Of a stretch of 55,107 nucleotides of DNA, positions 10,231-22,691 are shown in pieces. Numbering within the stretch: position 1 is the stretch's first letter; every line of letters starts with the position of its first letter. The stretch is from the NCBI GenBank assembly GCA_937928775.1, contig CALFVI010000005.1:1-55107 (forward strand), in the 5' to 3' direction. Made by a program: the position numbers and the translations under genes. This DNA is from an uncultured Elioraea sp. Its GTDB lineage: Bacteria; Pseudomonadota; Alphaproteobacteria; Acetobacterales; Acetobacteraceae. The notes below the pieces were generated by a model. The model worked only from the letters and a program-made list of their open reading frames with translations, was not told where the DNA came from and did not search any database.

Positions 10231-10827
10231 GTGTTGGAGGCGCGGGACTTGGCCGGCGAACGCGGCGGGCGGCTCGTTTTCGCCGGCGTCTCCTTCAGGC
10301 TCGCCCGTGGCGAGGCGCTGGTGCTCCTCGGCGCGAACGGGGCGGGCAAGACCTCGCTTCTGCGCGTGCTTGCGGGCCTTGGCCGCATCGCCGAGGGCGC
10401 ACTGACCTGGGAGGGCGAGAGCGTGGCGGAGGATCGGCTCGCGCATGCCGCCCGCAGCGCGCTCCTCGGTCACCTCGATGCGCTGAAACCGCAACTGACC
10501 GTGTTCGAGACCCTCCGCCACGAGGCGCGTATCCGCGGCGGGTCGGCGGAAGAGGCGATCGTGGCGGTGGGGCTTGAGCCACTCGCCGAGGCGCCGGTGC
10601 GAATCCTTTCGGCAGGGCAAAGGCGTCGCCTGGCGCTGGCGCGGCTGATGCTCGGCGACCGTCCGCTGTGGCTGCTCGATGAGCCAACGGTGGCGCTGGA
10701 TGCCGCCGGGGTTGCGACCTTGGGCCGGCTGGTCTCCGCGCACCGCGCGCGCGGCGGCATCGTGGTCGCCTCGTCGCATCTCGATTTGCCGATCGCGGAT
10801 GCCCGCACGCTGAGGCTGGCGGCGTGA
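10231..10827 (+). CDS. ccmA: Heme exporter ATP-binding protein CcmA
   Basis: ATPase of the CcmABCD system for cytochrome c maturation, which releases holo-CcmE from CcmC. The 198-residue ABC domain has Walker [10 protein letters not shown], signature [16 protein letters not shown] and Walker [14 protein letters not shown]. Short length and the C-terminal [10 protein letters not shown] are typical. It begins with GTG and overlaps ccmB by 4 bases (GTGA). ccmC, ccmD and ccmE are not next to it here. Confidence 0.92.
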   Translation: MLEARDLAGERGGRLVFAGVSFRLARGEALVLLGANGAGKTSLLRVLAGLGRIAEGALTWEGESVAEDRLAHAARSALLGHLDALKPQLTVFETLRHEARIRGGSAEEAIVAVGLEPLAEAPVRILSAGQRRRLALARLMLGDRPLWLLDEPTVALDAAGVATLGRLVSAHRARGGIVVASSHLDLPIADARTLRLAA

Positions 10828-11489
10828 GGGCGTGGCTCGGCCTGGTCGCGCGCGATCTTGCGCTCGCGCGCCGCAATGCCGGCGACACGCTCGCCGCAAT
10901 CGCCTTCTTCCTGCTCGCCTGCGGTCTGTTCCCCTTCGGTGTTGGGCCAGACCCGATGGTGCTGGCGCGGATCGCGGCGGGCGCGGTTTGGGTGGCTGCC
11001 CTGCTTGCCGCCCTGTTACCTCTCGATCGGCTGGTTGGTGCCGATTATGAGGATGGAACGCTCGATCAACTCCTCGTCTCAGGGCTGCATCCGGCGGCAC
11101 TTGCCGCCGCCAAGGCGGCCGTGCACTGGCTCGCCACTGGCGTGCCGCTCCTGCTCGCCGCCCCGTTTGGCGCAGTGATGCTCGCCTTGCCGCTGCGCGC
11201 CGTCCCGGTGCTGGTCGCAGCCCTCGCCCTCGGCACGGCGGTGCTGTCGCTGCTTGGCATCGCGGGGGCCGCGCTCACACTTGGTGCGCGTCGCGGTGGC
11301 GCGCTGCTGCCCCTGCTTGTGCTGCCGCTGACGATCCCGGTCCTGATCTTCGGGGCTGCGGCGGTGGAGGCCGCGTCGGTCGGGCTTGCCGCGGGGAGCC
11401 ATCTCGCCATGCTCGGGGCGCTGCTTGCGGCCGCGTTGCCACTCGCACCGCTCGCCGCTGGCTTCGCCCTGCGTTCGGCGGCAGAGTGA
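10824..11489 (+). CDS. ccmB: Heme exporter protein CcmB
   Basis: Integral membrane partner of CcmA in cytochrome c maturation. The 221-residue product is almost entirely hydrophobic, with about six membrane segments, and keeps the family segment DRLVGADYEDGTLDQLLVSG in the cytosolic loop. A GTG start overlaps the ccmA stop. It ends one base before the convergent gpsA stop, so no terminator separates them. Confidence 0.92.
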   Translation: MRAWLGLVARDLALARRNAGDTLAAIAFFLLACGLFPFGVGPDPMVLARIAAGAVWVAALLAALLPLDRLVGADYEDGTLDQLLVSGLHPAALAAAKAAVHWLATGVPLLLAAPFGAVMLALPLRAVPVLVAALALGTAVLSLLGIAGAALTLGARRGGALLPLLVLPLTIPVLIFGAAAVEAASVGLAAGSHLAMLGALLAAALPLAPLAAGFALRSAAE

Positions 11490-11490
11490 C

Positions 11491-12477
11491 TCACTCCTCG
11501 CGGAGCGGGCGGGCCAAGAGCCGCTGGGCGAGCTCCGAAGGCGAGGCGCGGCCGGCGAGCAAATCGGCCACCGCTTCGGCAATCGGCAGCTCAAGGCCAC
11601 GCTTTCGTGCGCGGGCGACCAGAGCGGGCGCGGTCGCGACCCCTTCCGTCACGCCGCGCTGGTCGGTGAGGATCGCTTCAAGCCGCTCGCCCCGCCCGAG
11701 GGCAACGCCGAGGCTGTGGTTGCGGCTCGCCGCGCCGGTGCAGGTGAGGACCAGGTCGCCGAGCCCGGCGAGCCCCGACGCGGTTTCCGCGCGCCCCCCT
11801 TCCGCCAGGATCAGCCGCGACAGTTCAGCAAGCCCGCGCGTGATCAGCGCCGCCCGGGCGTTCTCGCCGAAGCCTGCGCCTTCGACGACGCCGGCGGCGA
11901 TGGCGATCACATTTTTCGCTGCTCCGCCGAGCTGCGTGCCGATCAGGTCGGGCGAGGCGTACAGACGGACACGATCGATGGCGAGCCGCGCCCGCAGGGC
12001 CTCCCTAAGCGGCGCGTCTTGTGCCGCGAGCACAAGCGCGGCAGGCAGGCCGCGCGCCACCTCGTGCGCGAAGGAAGGGCCGGTGAGCACGGCAAGCGTG
12101 GCGGCTGGCAGCACTTCCGCGAGGATTTCGCTCGGCAGCCGAAACGTGCCAGCCTCGATTCCCTTCGCGCAGATCACCACCGGTGCGGCAGCCGGCCAGA
12201 TGGCGGCGAAACGTTCGGCCACCGCACGCAGATGCTGGACGGGAACGACGATCAGGACGGCTTGCGCGCCTTCGATCGCTGCCGCCGGGTCTGCGGTCAC
12301 GCTCACCGTTTCGGGCAAGCGGACCCCTGGAAGATAGGGCTCGTTTCCGCGCGCGCGCGCGATCGCCGCCGCCCGGGCGGGGTCGCGCGCCCACAGCACG
12401 ACCCGGTTCCGTTCCGCCAGCCGAACGGCAAGGGCGGTGCCCCACGCACCGGCGCCGACCACCGCGAGCCAGCTCAT
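11491..12477 (-). CDS. gpsA: NAD(P)-dependent glycerol-3-phosphate dehydrogenase
   Basis: Reduces dihydroxyacetone phosphate to sn-glycerol-3-phosphate for phospholipid synthesis. 328 residues, normal length. The N-terminal Rossmann loop is VGAGAWGTALAVRLAE; the CAKGIE, LTGPSFAHEVARGLP and catalytic-lysine GGAAKNVIAIAAGV motifs follow in order, and the C-terminal domain ends in the usual PIAEAVADLLAG. Its ATG overlaps the rlmJ stop by 4 bases, so it is translated from an rlmJ-gpsA transcript. Confidence 0.97.
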   Translation of the reverse strand: MSWLAVVGAGAWGTALAVRLAERNRVVLWARDPARAAAIARARGNEPYLPGVRLPETVSVTADPAAAIEGAQAVLIVVPVQHLRAVAERFAAIWPAAAPVVICAKGIEAGTFRLPSEILAEVLPAATLAVLTGPSFAHEVARGLPAALVLAAQDAPLREALRARLAIDRVRLYASPDLIGTQLGGAAKNVIAIAAGVVEGAGFGENARAALITRGLAELSRLILAEGGRAETASGLAGLGDLVLTCTGAASRNHSLGVALGRGERLEAILTDQRGVTEGVATAPALVARARKRGLELPIAEAVADLLAGRASPSELAQRLLARPLREE

Positions 12478-13274
12478 GCGGCGGCGAGATGTACGGACGC
12501 GCCCGGCCCGTCTGCCAGCCGAAGGCGAAGCGCCTCGACGATCGCGCCCGCATCCTCAGCGTAGCCCCAGGGCGCGTTGACGACGATCAGCCCCGACCCG
12601 TTCAGACGCGAGGGATCAAGCGGCGGGCGGAGGTAGAGGGCAGCGTCGACCACCTTGGGCAGGCCGGCAAGCATGTCGCGCAGAAGCCGCACTGGTGCCA
12701 GGTGCTTGACGGGGTACCAGGCGGCAAGGACGAAGGTGGGAGCGAGGCGATGGGCGTCGCGCAGGGCGGAGGCAAGGCGCGCGTGTTCGCCCTCGGCTTC
12801 GTAGGGCGGATCAAACAGCACGAGGCCACGCCGATAGCCCGCAGGCGGAATGATCCCCCTCAGCGCCCAAGCGTCGCCCTGGCGGAGCGTGATGCGGGAG
12901 TCGCCTTCCGCCCAGGCGCGCAGGGCGGCGAACTCCTCGGGGTGCCTCTCGTTCAGCACGAGGCGATCGGTGGGGCGCAGAAGCGCGCGCGCGATCGCGG
13001 GGCTTCCCGGGTAGAGGCCGAGTGCACGCACGAGCCCAACATAACGCGCGAGCGGGGCCGGAGGCTGATCGAGCAGACGGCCGATCCCCCCGTGCCACTC
13101 CCCGGTGCGGGTCGCTTCGCACCCGGCGAGGTCGTAACGGCCACGGCCGGCATGCAGATCAATCACCGCGAGAGGCGTGTCTTTGCGCAGCAGCCGATCG
13201 AGCAGGGCGACGAAGAGAGCGTGTTTGAGGCAGTCGCCGTGATTGCCGGCATGGAAAGCGTGCCGATAGTTCAT
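12474..13274 (-). CDS. rlmJ: 23S rRNA (adenine(2030)-N(6))-methyltransferase RlmJ
   Basis: Methylates N6 of A2030 in 23S rRNA. The family N-terminus MNYRHAFHAGNHGDCLKH is present; the SAM-site segment DLHAGRGRYDL and the N6-adenine motif DPPYE (in LVLFDPPYE) follow. The 266-residue length agrees with the family. It heads a two-gene operon with gpsA. Confidence 0.94.
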   Translation of the reverse strand: MNYRHAFHAGNHGDCLKHALFVALLDRLLRKDTPLAVIDLHAGRGRYDLAGCEATRTGEWHGGIGRLLDQPPAPLARYVGLVRALGLYPGSPAIARALLRPTDRLVLNERHPEEFAALRAWAEGDSRITLRQGDAWALRGIIPPAGYRRGLVLFDPPYEAEGEHARLASALRDAHRLAPTFVLAAWYPVKHLAPVRLLRDMLAGLPKVVDAALYLRPPLDPSRLNGSGLIVVNAPWGYAEDAGAIVEALRLRLADGPGASVHLAAA

Positions 13275-13353
13275 TGCAGAGAGGCTCGTTCCGCCCTGAG
13301 AGCGGCACGCTGTCGCCGCGTGTCATCGACCGCAGCACCGAGTAATGGCGCGC

Positions 13354-14547
13354 TCACACCACGCGCTCTGGCATTCGTTCTGCCGGCGGCGTGTTTCGGC
13401 TGCGCGTGACCCGGATAACGCCGTCCGTGATCACCATGCCGATGCCCGGCAAGTCGCCAACGGAGAGCGCCTCGAGAACGTTCCTGCTGTCCGAGCCCTG
13501 CGGGCGATCGCACAGCACAATGTCGGCTGGACGGCCGAGAGCGAGCACGCCCTGGGCAAGCCCCCGTACGCGCGCGACGTTGCCGGTTGCCCAGCAGAGG
13601 GCGCGTTCCGGCGCAGCCCCCCCGACCGAGCAAAGGAGCGATATCGTGCGCAGCATGCCCAAGGGCTGGACACCTGAACCCGCCGGCGCATCGGTGCCCA
13701 AGGTGAGCTGCGCCTCCTTGCCGAGTTCGAGCATGGTGCGCATGGCGAACAGGGCGATGCGCGGGTTGCCGTTGTGGATGATCTCAACGGCGCGCGTCGT
13801 CTCTTCGCAGATGCGGCGGATCTGGCCCTGATCGAGCGCGGTAGGGCCGCCATTGATGTGCGAACACACATCGGAGTCGGCCGCCAGCACCACATCGGCG
13901 CCGATGTAGGACGAGCCCGGCACGGAAGGCCCGCCGACATGGGTGACGGTGGAAAGCCCGTGCCGTCTCGCCATCGCCACCATCTCGCGCGCCTCCTCGG
14001 CCTGTGTGACCGAACCGAGACCGATCTCACCCATCAGTTTCACCCCGGCTGCCGCCATCTCGGCGAAATCGTGCTCTGTCAGGCCGCGTTCGGGGATTAC
14101 CGCCCCTGCCAGCACGCGCACGCCGTTCGGCATGATGTCGCCGAAGGATTTGCGGGCGACGATGGCCAGGGCCTTCGCGCCCACCGGGTCGCGCGGGCGG
14201 CCAGGCAGGTGCACTTCGCCGGCAGAGATCATGCTGGTCACCCCGCCATGCAGGCAGGACTCGATCCAGCCCAACTGGTTCTGCCGCGGCGTCCAATCGC
14301 CGAATACCGTGTGCACGTGATTGTCGATCAGACCCGGAATGGCCGCGCATCCCTTGGCGTCGACCACCACCCGGGCGCCTTCGGTGTCGCACTCAGCCTC
14401 CCGTCCGAGGGCGATGATTCTGCCGCCCTCGGCGACGATGGTGTCGGCATCGAGGAGCGGGTGATCGAGGTCGCCTGAGACCACGAGGCCGAGGTTGCGG
14501 ATGACGAGTTTGCCGACCTGCTTCTCAGCACCAGCAGCGATTGCCAT
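13354..14547 (-). CDS. Enamidase-like metal-dependent amidohydrolase
   Basis: Amidohydrolase-superfamily protein of 397 residues. It resembles enamidase, the clostridial enzyme opening 6-oxo-1,4,5,6-tetrahydronicotinate in nicotinate fermentation, over its whole length. Shared segments include GLIDNHVHTVFGDWTPRQ (HxH metal ligands), LHGGVTSMISAGEVHLPGRP, GPSVPGSS, SHINGGPTA, the TDAPAGSG metal Asp, and the C-terminal SRNTPPAERM. No other nicotinate-pathway genes are nearby (hemB lies upstream on the same strand, 51 bp away), so the substrate is unknown; another cyclic amide is possible. ATG 14547 has AGGGG about 10 bases upstream. Confidence 0.75.
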   Translation of the reverse strand: MAIAAGAEKQVGKLVIRNLGLVVSGDLDHPLLDADTIVAEGGRIIALGREAECDTEGARVVVDAKGCAAIPGLIDNHVHTVFGDWTPRQNQLGWIESCLHGGVTSMISAGEVHLPGRPRDPVGAKALAIVARKSFGDIMPNGVRVLAGAVIPERGLTEHDFAEMAAAGVKLMGEIGLGSVTQAEEAREMVAMARRHGLSTVTHVGGPSVPGSSYIGADVVLAADSDVCSHINGGPTALDQGQIRRICEETTRAVEIIHNGNPRIALFAMRTMLELGKEAQLTLGTDAPAGSGVQPLGMLRTISLLCSVGGAAPERALCWATGNVARVRGLAQGVLALGRPADIVLCDRPQGSDSRNVLEALSVGDLPGIGMVITDGVIRVTRSRNTPPAERMPERVV

Positions 14548-14598
14548 GCGGTTCGACCCCTTTGGAACCGGAACGTTGTTCTGCTGTTTTGCTGCGGC

Positions 14599-16930
<2,332 letters not shown>

Positions 16931-17040
16931 GGGCGGCGCCTCCCCTTTGGATGGGTGTCGTGACGGAGCGGCACGATAGGCGAGCCGGGCCCCCTCTACC
17001 AGACGGGGCAGGCGGCGGCAGGCACGGGGGTGGTGGGGCG

Positions 17041-17208
17041 TTGCGCGAGGTGCTGTTCGAGCATCGCCGCCTCGGCGCGTGGCTGCGCGTCGCCGCGGTT
17101 GACCCCCACACCGGCGAGGAGGCGGTGGCGACCGGCCCGGCGGAGGCACCGGCCATGGTGGAGCGGTTGGCGGCGGCGAAACTCGCACAGCGGCTCAAAC
17201 GCGAGTGA
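17041..17208 (+). CDS. Small conserved-looking hypothetical protein
   Basis: A 55-residue reading frame from TTG 17041 ([20 protein letters not shown], then [18 protein letters not shown] and a basic helical end [14 protein letters not shown]). It resembles, from memory and with low certainty, the short DUF6898-type proteins of alphaproteobacteria: a strand-rich half followed by a helix. An ATG at 16951 is in frame, but the extra 30 residues are Gly/Arg-rich and probably untranslated. A Gly-coding G-rich run just upstream could act as the ribosome-binding site. It diverges from metY. Confidence 0.45.
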   Translation: MREVLFEHRRLGAWLRVAAVDPHTGEEAVATGPAEAPAMVERLAAAKLAQRLKRE

Positions 17209-17594
17209 AGTCGCAGCGCGGGCGCACTGTCGGCTCGGCGCGCGCGATGGCCTGGCGAAGGGCCCAGCCGGCGAAGGTGCAGGTGGCGAGCGCAGCCTCT
17301 TCCGCTTTGGCGGGGAGGAAAGATCGCCCAAGCTGAACCGGTCCCTGCACGCGCGCGGCCAGGTGCTGGGCCGCCGACCTTGTGCACGCGCAGGCGGGGG
17401 CTGCGACGGGAGGCAAAGTCGGCCGCGCAGCCCTGGATCGTCTCGCTCGCCCTTCTGCCGCGATGCCGGACGGGGTTTGCCGGGTCGGTCGAACCGACGC
17501 ATGTCTGCCACCAGTTGTGGTGGCGGTTTCGACCTCGCCCCGCCCGTGGTAACAGGGACAAGGTAGTGCCGTGCCAGGGCGCAAGGACATTCAG
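17209..17594. other. Intergenic stretch before rpiB
   Basis: No protein-coding gene recognised on either strand; the longest frames here have no family resemblance. The notable content is the set of nested inverted repeats at 17484-17534 described separately. Confidence 0.5.
17484..17534 (+). promoter_or_regulatory. Candidate cis-acting RNA structure upstream of rpiB-glyA
   Basis: Three inverted repeats are seen. GTCGGT/ACCGAC (17484-17498, loop CGA) and GCCACCA/TGGTGGC (17507-17524, loop GTTG) can form side by side. Alternatively GGTCGAA (17487-17493) can pair with TTCGACC (17528-17534), enclosing the second hairpin and breaking the first. The mutually exclusive folds, 60 bases before the rpiB start, suggest a leader RNA switch or a protein-bound operator. 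Function is inference. Confidence 0.35.
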
Positions 17595-18058
17595 ATGTCG
17601 GACAGCGATGCCAAACCCACCGTCGCCATCGGCTCCGACCACGCAGGCTATTCCCTCAAGACCACGCTCGCCAAGGCGCTTACCGATTGGGGCCACACGG
17701 TGATCGACTTAGGCACGGACGGCACGGCCTCCGTCGACTATCCAGACTTCGCGCACGCCGTCTGCCGCGCCGTGGTCGAAGGCAGGGCGCGCTTCGGCGT
17801 GCTCGTCTGCGGCACAGGCATCGGCATGTCGATGACGGCCAACCGACATGCCGGGATCCGCTGCGCCTTGATCCATGACGTCACGGGGGCGCGGCTCACG
17901 CGCGCGCACAACGACGCGAACGTGATCGCGTTCGGCGCCCGCACCACCGGTGTCGAGCCCGCGCTCGATGCGCTGAAGACCTTCCTCGCCACGCCCTTCG
18001 AGGGCGGGCGGCACGAGCGTCGTGTCGCCAAGATCGAACTGACCGGAGACCCCGTGCG

Positions 18059-18062
<4 letters not shown>
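17595..18062 (+). CDS. rpiB: Ribose 5-phosphate isomerase B
   Basis: Interconverts ribose 5-phosphate and ribulose 5-phosphate; the LacAB/RpiB fold. 155 residues with [11 protein letters not shown] at the start, the anion-hole and catalytic Cys loop [16 protein letters not shown], and [21 protein letters not shown] 17595 has AAGGA 7 bases upstream; a GTG 24 bases earlier is in frame but lacks a site. It overlaps glyA by 4 bases, a common pairing in alphaproteobacteria. Confidence 0.95.
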
Positions 18063-19360
<1,298 letters not shown>

Positions 19361-19370
19361 GGCAGGGCCA

Positions 19371-19832
19371 ATGCGCTGTCCGTTCTGCGGACACGAGGAT
19401 ACCCAGGTGAAGGACAGCCGCCCCACCGAAGACGGGGCGGCCATCCGCCGCCGCCGCTTCTGCCCCGCCTGCGGCCAGCGCTTCACCACGGTGGAACGCA
19501 TCGTCCTGCGCGAACTGACCGTGATCAAGTCGGATGGGCGGCGGGTCGCGTTCGACCGCGAGAAGCTCGCCCGCTCCATCCGCATCGCGCTGCGCAAGCG
19601 CCCTGTGACCGACGAACAGATCGAACGCATCGTCAACGGCATCCAGCGCCAGCTCGAGACCTCCGGCGAGAGCGAGATCCCCTCGAAGATGATCGGGGAG
19701 ATGGTGATGGAGGTGCTGAAGGACCTCGACCCGGTGGGCTACGTGCGCTTTGCCTCGGTCTACCGCGACTTCCGCGAGGCGAAGGATTTCGAGCGCTTCG
19801 TCGGCGCCCTCGGCGACGGGCGTGGGAGCTGA
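19371..19832 (+). CDS. nrdR: Transcriptional repressor NrdR
   Basis: Repressor of ribonucleotide reductase genes that senses (d)ATP. 153 residues: an N-terminal zinc ribbon ([17 protein letters not shown] ... [11 protein letters not shown], four Cys) and an ATP-cone from about residue 47 ([20 protein letters not shown]). Its place before ribD is conserved widely. Its end overlaps the probable ribD start by 11 bases. Confidence 0.97.
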   Translation: MRCPFCGHEDTQVKDSRPTEDGAAIRRRRFCPACGQRFTTVERIVLRELTVIKSDGRRVAFDREKLARSIRIALRKRPVTDEQIERIVNGIQRQLETSGESEIPSKMIGEMVMEVLKDLDPVGYVRFASVYRDFREAKDFERFVGALGDGRGS

Positions 19833-20961
19833 GGCGGCGGAAGCGGCGGGGGAGCACGACCTCGCCTTCATGCGCGCAGCCCTGGCCCTGGCCCGGCGCG
19901 GCCTGGGCAACGTAGCGCCCAACCCATCGGTCGGCTGCGTCATCGTGCGCGATGGCCGAATTGTCGGCCGCGGCTGGACCCAGCCGGGTGGCCGCCCGCA
20001 CGCCGAGACGGAGGCGCTGCGACGCGCAGGGCCCGCCGCTCGCGGCGCGACCGCCTATGTCACTCTCGAGCCCTGCTGCCATTGGGGCAGGACGCCACCC
20101 TGCACGGACGCGATGATCGCCGCTGGCCTCGCCCGTGCCGTAGTCGCCACCCGCGACCCCGATCCCCGGGTAAATGGTGAGGGTGTCGCCCGGCTGCGCG
20201 ATGCCGGGATAGCGGTGACGGAAGGCGTGCTGGAGCACGAGGCGACCGCGCTCAATGCCGGGTTTATCCTGCGCGTCCGCGCCGGGCGACCGCTTGTCAC
20301 GCTGAAGCTCGCCACCACCCTCGACGGGCGGATCGCCACCGCCGCGGGGGAAAGCCGCTGGATCACGGGCGAGGCGGCGCGGCGGCTCGCGCACGGGCTG
20401 CGGGCGCGGCATGACGCAATCCTGATCGGCTCCGGTACAGCCCTCGCCGATGATCCCGAGCTCACCGTTCGCATCCCTGGCCTCGTGCCACGCGGCCATT
20501 CGGGCCCGGTGCGCATCGTCGCCGATGGGAGGGCGAGGCTTCCGCTCACCGCGCGCCTCGTCGCCACCGCCCGCGCCGTGCCGACCTGGGTGGTGACCAC
20601 GCCAGCGGCGGATCGGCACCGGGTCGCCGCCCTCGCCGAGTGCGGGGTAACGGTGATCGCCGTTCCGGCCGATGCAAACGGCCAGCCGGAGCCGCTCGCC
20701 GCTTTGCGGGCCTTGGCGCAGCGCGGCATGACCCGCGTGCTGGTCGAGGGCGGAGCGCGGCTCGCCGCCTCGCTGCTGCGTGCGCGCCTTGTCGATCGCC
20801 TCGCCTGGTTCCACGCCCCCTCCGTGCTGGGCAGCGATGCGATCGCGGCCATTGGCGCCTTGGCCCTTCCTGATCTCACCGCCATGCCGACATGGCGGGT
20901 GGTGGAGGAGGAACGCCTCGGCCCCGATCGGCTGCTCGTCCTCAGTTCGGAGGCTCTGTAG
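19822..20961 (+). CDS. ribD: Bifunctional riboflavin deaminase/reductase RibD
   Basis: Second and third steps of riboflavin synthesis: deamination of the pyrimidine and reduction of its ribosyl group. 379 residues from GTG 19822. The deaminase half has zinc ligands in PHAETEAL and [14 protein letters not shown]; the reductase half (from about 155) has [13 protein letters not shown] and [12 protein letters not shown]. Alternative starts (ATG 19870, or an upstream ATG at 19750 inside nrdR) exist; the GTG keeps the usual short lead before [14 protein letters not shown]. Confidence 0.95.
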   Translation: MGAEAAEAAGEHDLAFMRAALALARRGLGNVAPNPSVGCVIVRDGRIVGRGWTQPGGRPHAETEALRRAGPAARGATAYVTLEPCCHWGRTPPCTDAMIAAGLARAVVATRDPDPRVNGEGVARLRDAGIAVTEGVLEHEATALNAGFILRVRAGRPLVTLKLATTLDGRIATAAGESRWITGEAARRLAHGLRARHDAILIGSGTALADDPELTVRIPGLVPRGHSGPVRIVADGRARLPLTARLVATARAVPTWVVTTPAADRHRVAALAECGVTVIAVPADANGQPEPLAALRALAQRGMTRVLVEGGARLAASLLRARLVDRLAWFHAPSVLGSDAIAAIGALALPDLTAMPTWRVVEEERLGPDRLLVLSSEAL

Positions 20962-21564
20962 ATGTTCACCGGCATCGTGACCGATCTCGGCTCCGTCCGG
21001 GCGATCGAACCGGCGGGCGAGGGCAGGGACCTCACGCTCGTCATCGCCACCGCCTGGAAGACGGAGGAGATCCCGCTTGGCGCCTCAATCGCCTGCAACG
21101 GCTGCTGCCTGACGGTGGTGGAGAAAGGTCCAGGAACGCTCGCCTTCACCGCCTCGGCCGAGACTCTGGACAAGACCACAATCGGGCGCTGGCGGCCAGG
21201 TAGCCTGGTGAATCTTGAGCGCGCGCTCAGGATGGGTGACGAGTTGGGCGGGCATCTTGTCACTGGCCATATCGACGGGGTGGGGCGTGTCGCTGCTGTA
21301 AGCCCTGAGGGCCGGAGCCTCCGCCTGACCATCCGCCCCCCGCCGCACCTGATGCCCATGCTTGCGCCGAAAGGGTCGGTCGCGGTTGATGGTGTCAGCC
21401 TGACCATCAACAACGTTGACGCCGATGCCTTCGGGGTCAACATCATCCCGCATACGGCCAAGGTCACCACCCTCGGCCGGCTCAAGCCCGGAGATCCTGT
21501 GAACATCGAGGTCGATCTCGTCGCGCGCTACCTCGCGCGCCTCTTCGAAGCGAGGGGACGGTGA
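20962..21564 (+). CDS. ribE: Riboflavin synthase alpha subunit
   Basis: Dismutates two 6,7-dimethyl-8-ribityllumazines to riboflavin. The 200-residue protein has the two tandem lumazine-binding beta-barrels (about 1-97 and 98-190), beginning with the hallmark MFTGIVTDLGSV; IACNGCCLTVV and VDGVSLTINNVD mark corresponding positions in each repeat, and HLVTGHIDGVG joins them. It follows the ribD stop directly and overlaps ribBA by 4 bases. Confidence 0.97.
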   Translation: MFTGIVTDLGSVRAIEPAGEGRDLTLVIATAWKTEEIPLGASIACNGCCLTVVEKGPGTLAFTASAETLDKTTIGRWRPGSLVNLERALRMGDELGGHLVTGHIDGVGRVAAVSPEGRSLRLTIRPPPHLMPMLAPKGSVAVDGVSLTINNVDADAFGVNIIPHTAKVTTLGRLKPGDPVNIEVDLVARYLARLFEARGR

Positions 21565-22691
21565 GCGCGCCCGCGCGCGATGTTGAACTCGCCTCGGCGC
21601 TCGCCAGCGCTGAGGAGATCATCGCCGAGGCCAAGGCCGGGCGGATGGTCGTGCTGGTCGATGACGAGGACCGCGAGAATGAGGTCGACCTCGTAATCCC
21701 CGCCCAGTTTGCCGATGCGGCGGCGATCAACTTCATGGCGAAGCACGGGCGCGGCCTGATTTGCCTCGCTCTGACGCGGGAGCGGGTCGAGCATCTTGGC
21801 CTGCCCCTGATGGCGCAGTCGAACGCCTCGCGCCACCAGACGGCGTTCACCGTCTCGATCGAGGCGCGCGAGGGAATTACCACCGGCATCTCGGCGGCGG
21901 ACCGGGCGCGCACGATCGCGGTGGCGATCGACCCGACCAAAGGCCCGGCCGACATCTGCACGCCAGGACACGTGTTTCCGCTGATGGCGCGCGAAGGGGG
22001 CGTGCTCGTGCGCGCTGGCCACACCGAGGCTGCGGTCGACATCGCTCGCCTTGCCGGCCTCACGCCGGCGGGCGTGATCTGCGAGATCATGAACGACGAC
22101 GGGACGATGGCTCGCCTGCCGGACCTCGTCACCTTCGCACAACGCCATGGGCTGAAGATCGGCACCATCGCCGACCTGATCGCCTATCGCCGCCGCACCG
22201 AAAAGCTCGTCGCACGCCGCGCGGAAACGACCATCGATAGCGTCCATGGCGGGCTGTTCCGCGCCATCGTCTACGTCAACACGGTGGAGTACGCCGAACA
22301 TGTGGCTCTGGTGAAGGGCGACCTCAGCGCGCCTGGGCCCGTGCTCGTGCGCATGCATGCGCTGAATGTGTTGACGGACGTACTTGGCGATCGCGGCGGG
22401 TCGGATCTCGCCCCTGCCATGCGCCTGATCGCGCGCGAGGGCCGCGGGGTGGTGGTACTGATCCGGGAACCGCGGGCGACCGCGCTGTCGGAACGAATCC
22501 TCGGTCCGCCCGTGGGGCGCAAGCCGCAGCTGCGCGACTACGGGGTGGGCGCGCAGATCCTGCGCGATCTCGGCGTGCGCGAAATGATCCTGCTCACCAA
22601 CACGCCGCGCCCGATCGTCGGCCTCGAGGGGCATGGCTTGACCGTCGTCGCGCATCGACCCATTCCCCGCGCGGAGGATGAGGCGCGATGA
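21561..22691 (+). CDS. ribBA: 3,4-dihydroxy-2-butanone-4-phosphate synthase with degenerate GTP cyclohydrolase II-like domain
   Basis: The first about 215 residues are an intact DHBP synthase: acidic loop DDEDRENEVDLVIPA, TPGHVFPLMAREGGVLVRAGHTEA and the glutamate-containing GVICEIMNDDGTMA. The last about 150 look like GTP cyclohydrolase II (RDYGVGAQILRDLGVREM, LLTNTPRPIVGLEGHG). However, the three zinc cysteines expected after VRMHA are absent (NVLTDVLGDRGG instead), and the QEGRG(I)GL loop is replaced. So it probably makes DHBP only, with true RibA elsewhere. GTG start, 4-base overlaps on both sides. Confidence 0.93.
   Translation: MSAPARDVELASALASAEEIIAEAKAGRMVVLVDDEDRENEVDLVIPAQFADAAAINFMAKHGRGLICLALTRERVEHLGLPLMAQSNASRHQTAFTVSIEAREGITTGISAADRARTIAVAIDPTKGPADICTPGHVFPLMAREGGVLVRAGHTEAAVDIARLAGLTPAGVICEIMNDDGTMARLPDLVTFAQRHGLKIGTIADLIAYRRRTEKLVARRAETTIDSVHGGLFRAIVYVNTVEYAEHVALVKGDLSAPGPVLVRMHALNVLTDVLGDRGGSDLAPAMRLIAREGRGVVVLIREPRATALSERILGPPVGRKPQLRDYGVGAQILRDLGVREMILLTNTPRPIVGLEGHGLTVVAHRPIPRAEDEAR

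Noticed and set aside
10116-10388. N-terminal extension of the aconitase frame by about 91 residues
   Set aside because: It runs antisense through ccmA, is Arg/Pro/Ser-rich without family similarity, and a good ribosome-binding site precedes ATG 10115.
16931-17040. SAM riboswitch upstream of metY
   Set aside because: Alphaproteobacterial met genes often have one, but no SAM-II or SAM/SAH core could be matched here.
17313-17325. GAGGAAAG motif resembling RNase P RNA
   Set aside because: The rest of the RNase P conserved core is missing, and the motif is short.
19361-19821. FMN riboswitch before ribD
   Set aside because: ribD is coupled to nrdR with no leader space, and no RFN motif was seen.
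20055-21506. 483-residue minus-strand frame opposite ribD-ribE
   Set aside because: Ser/Arg/Pro-rich shadow of intact riboflavin genes.
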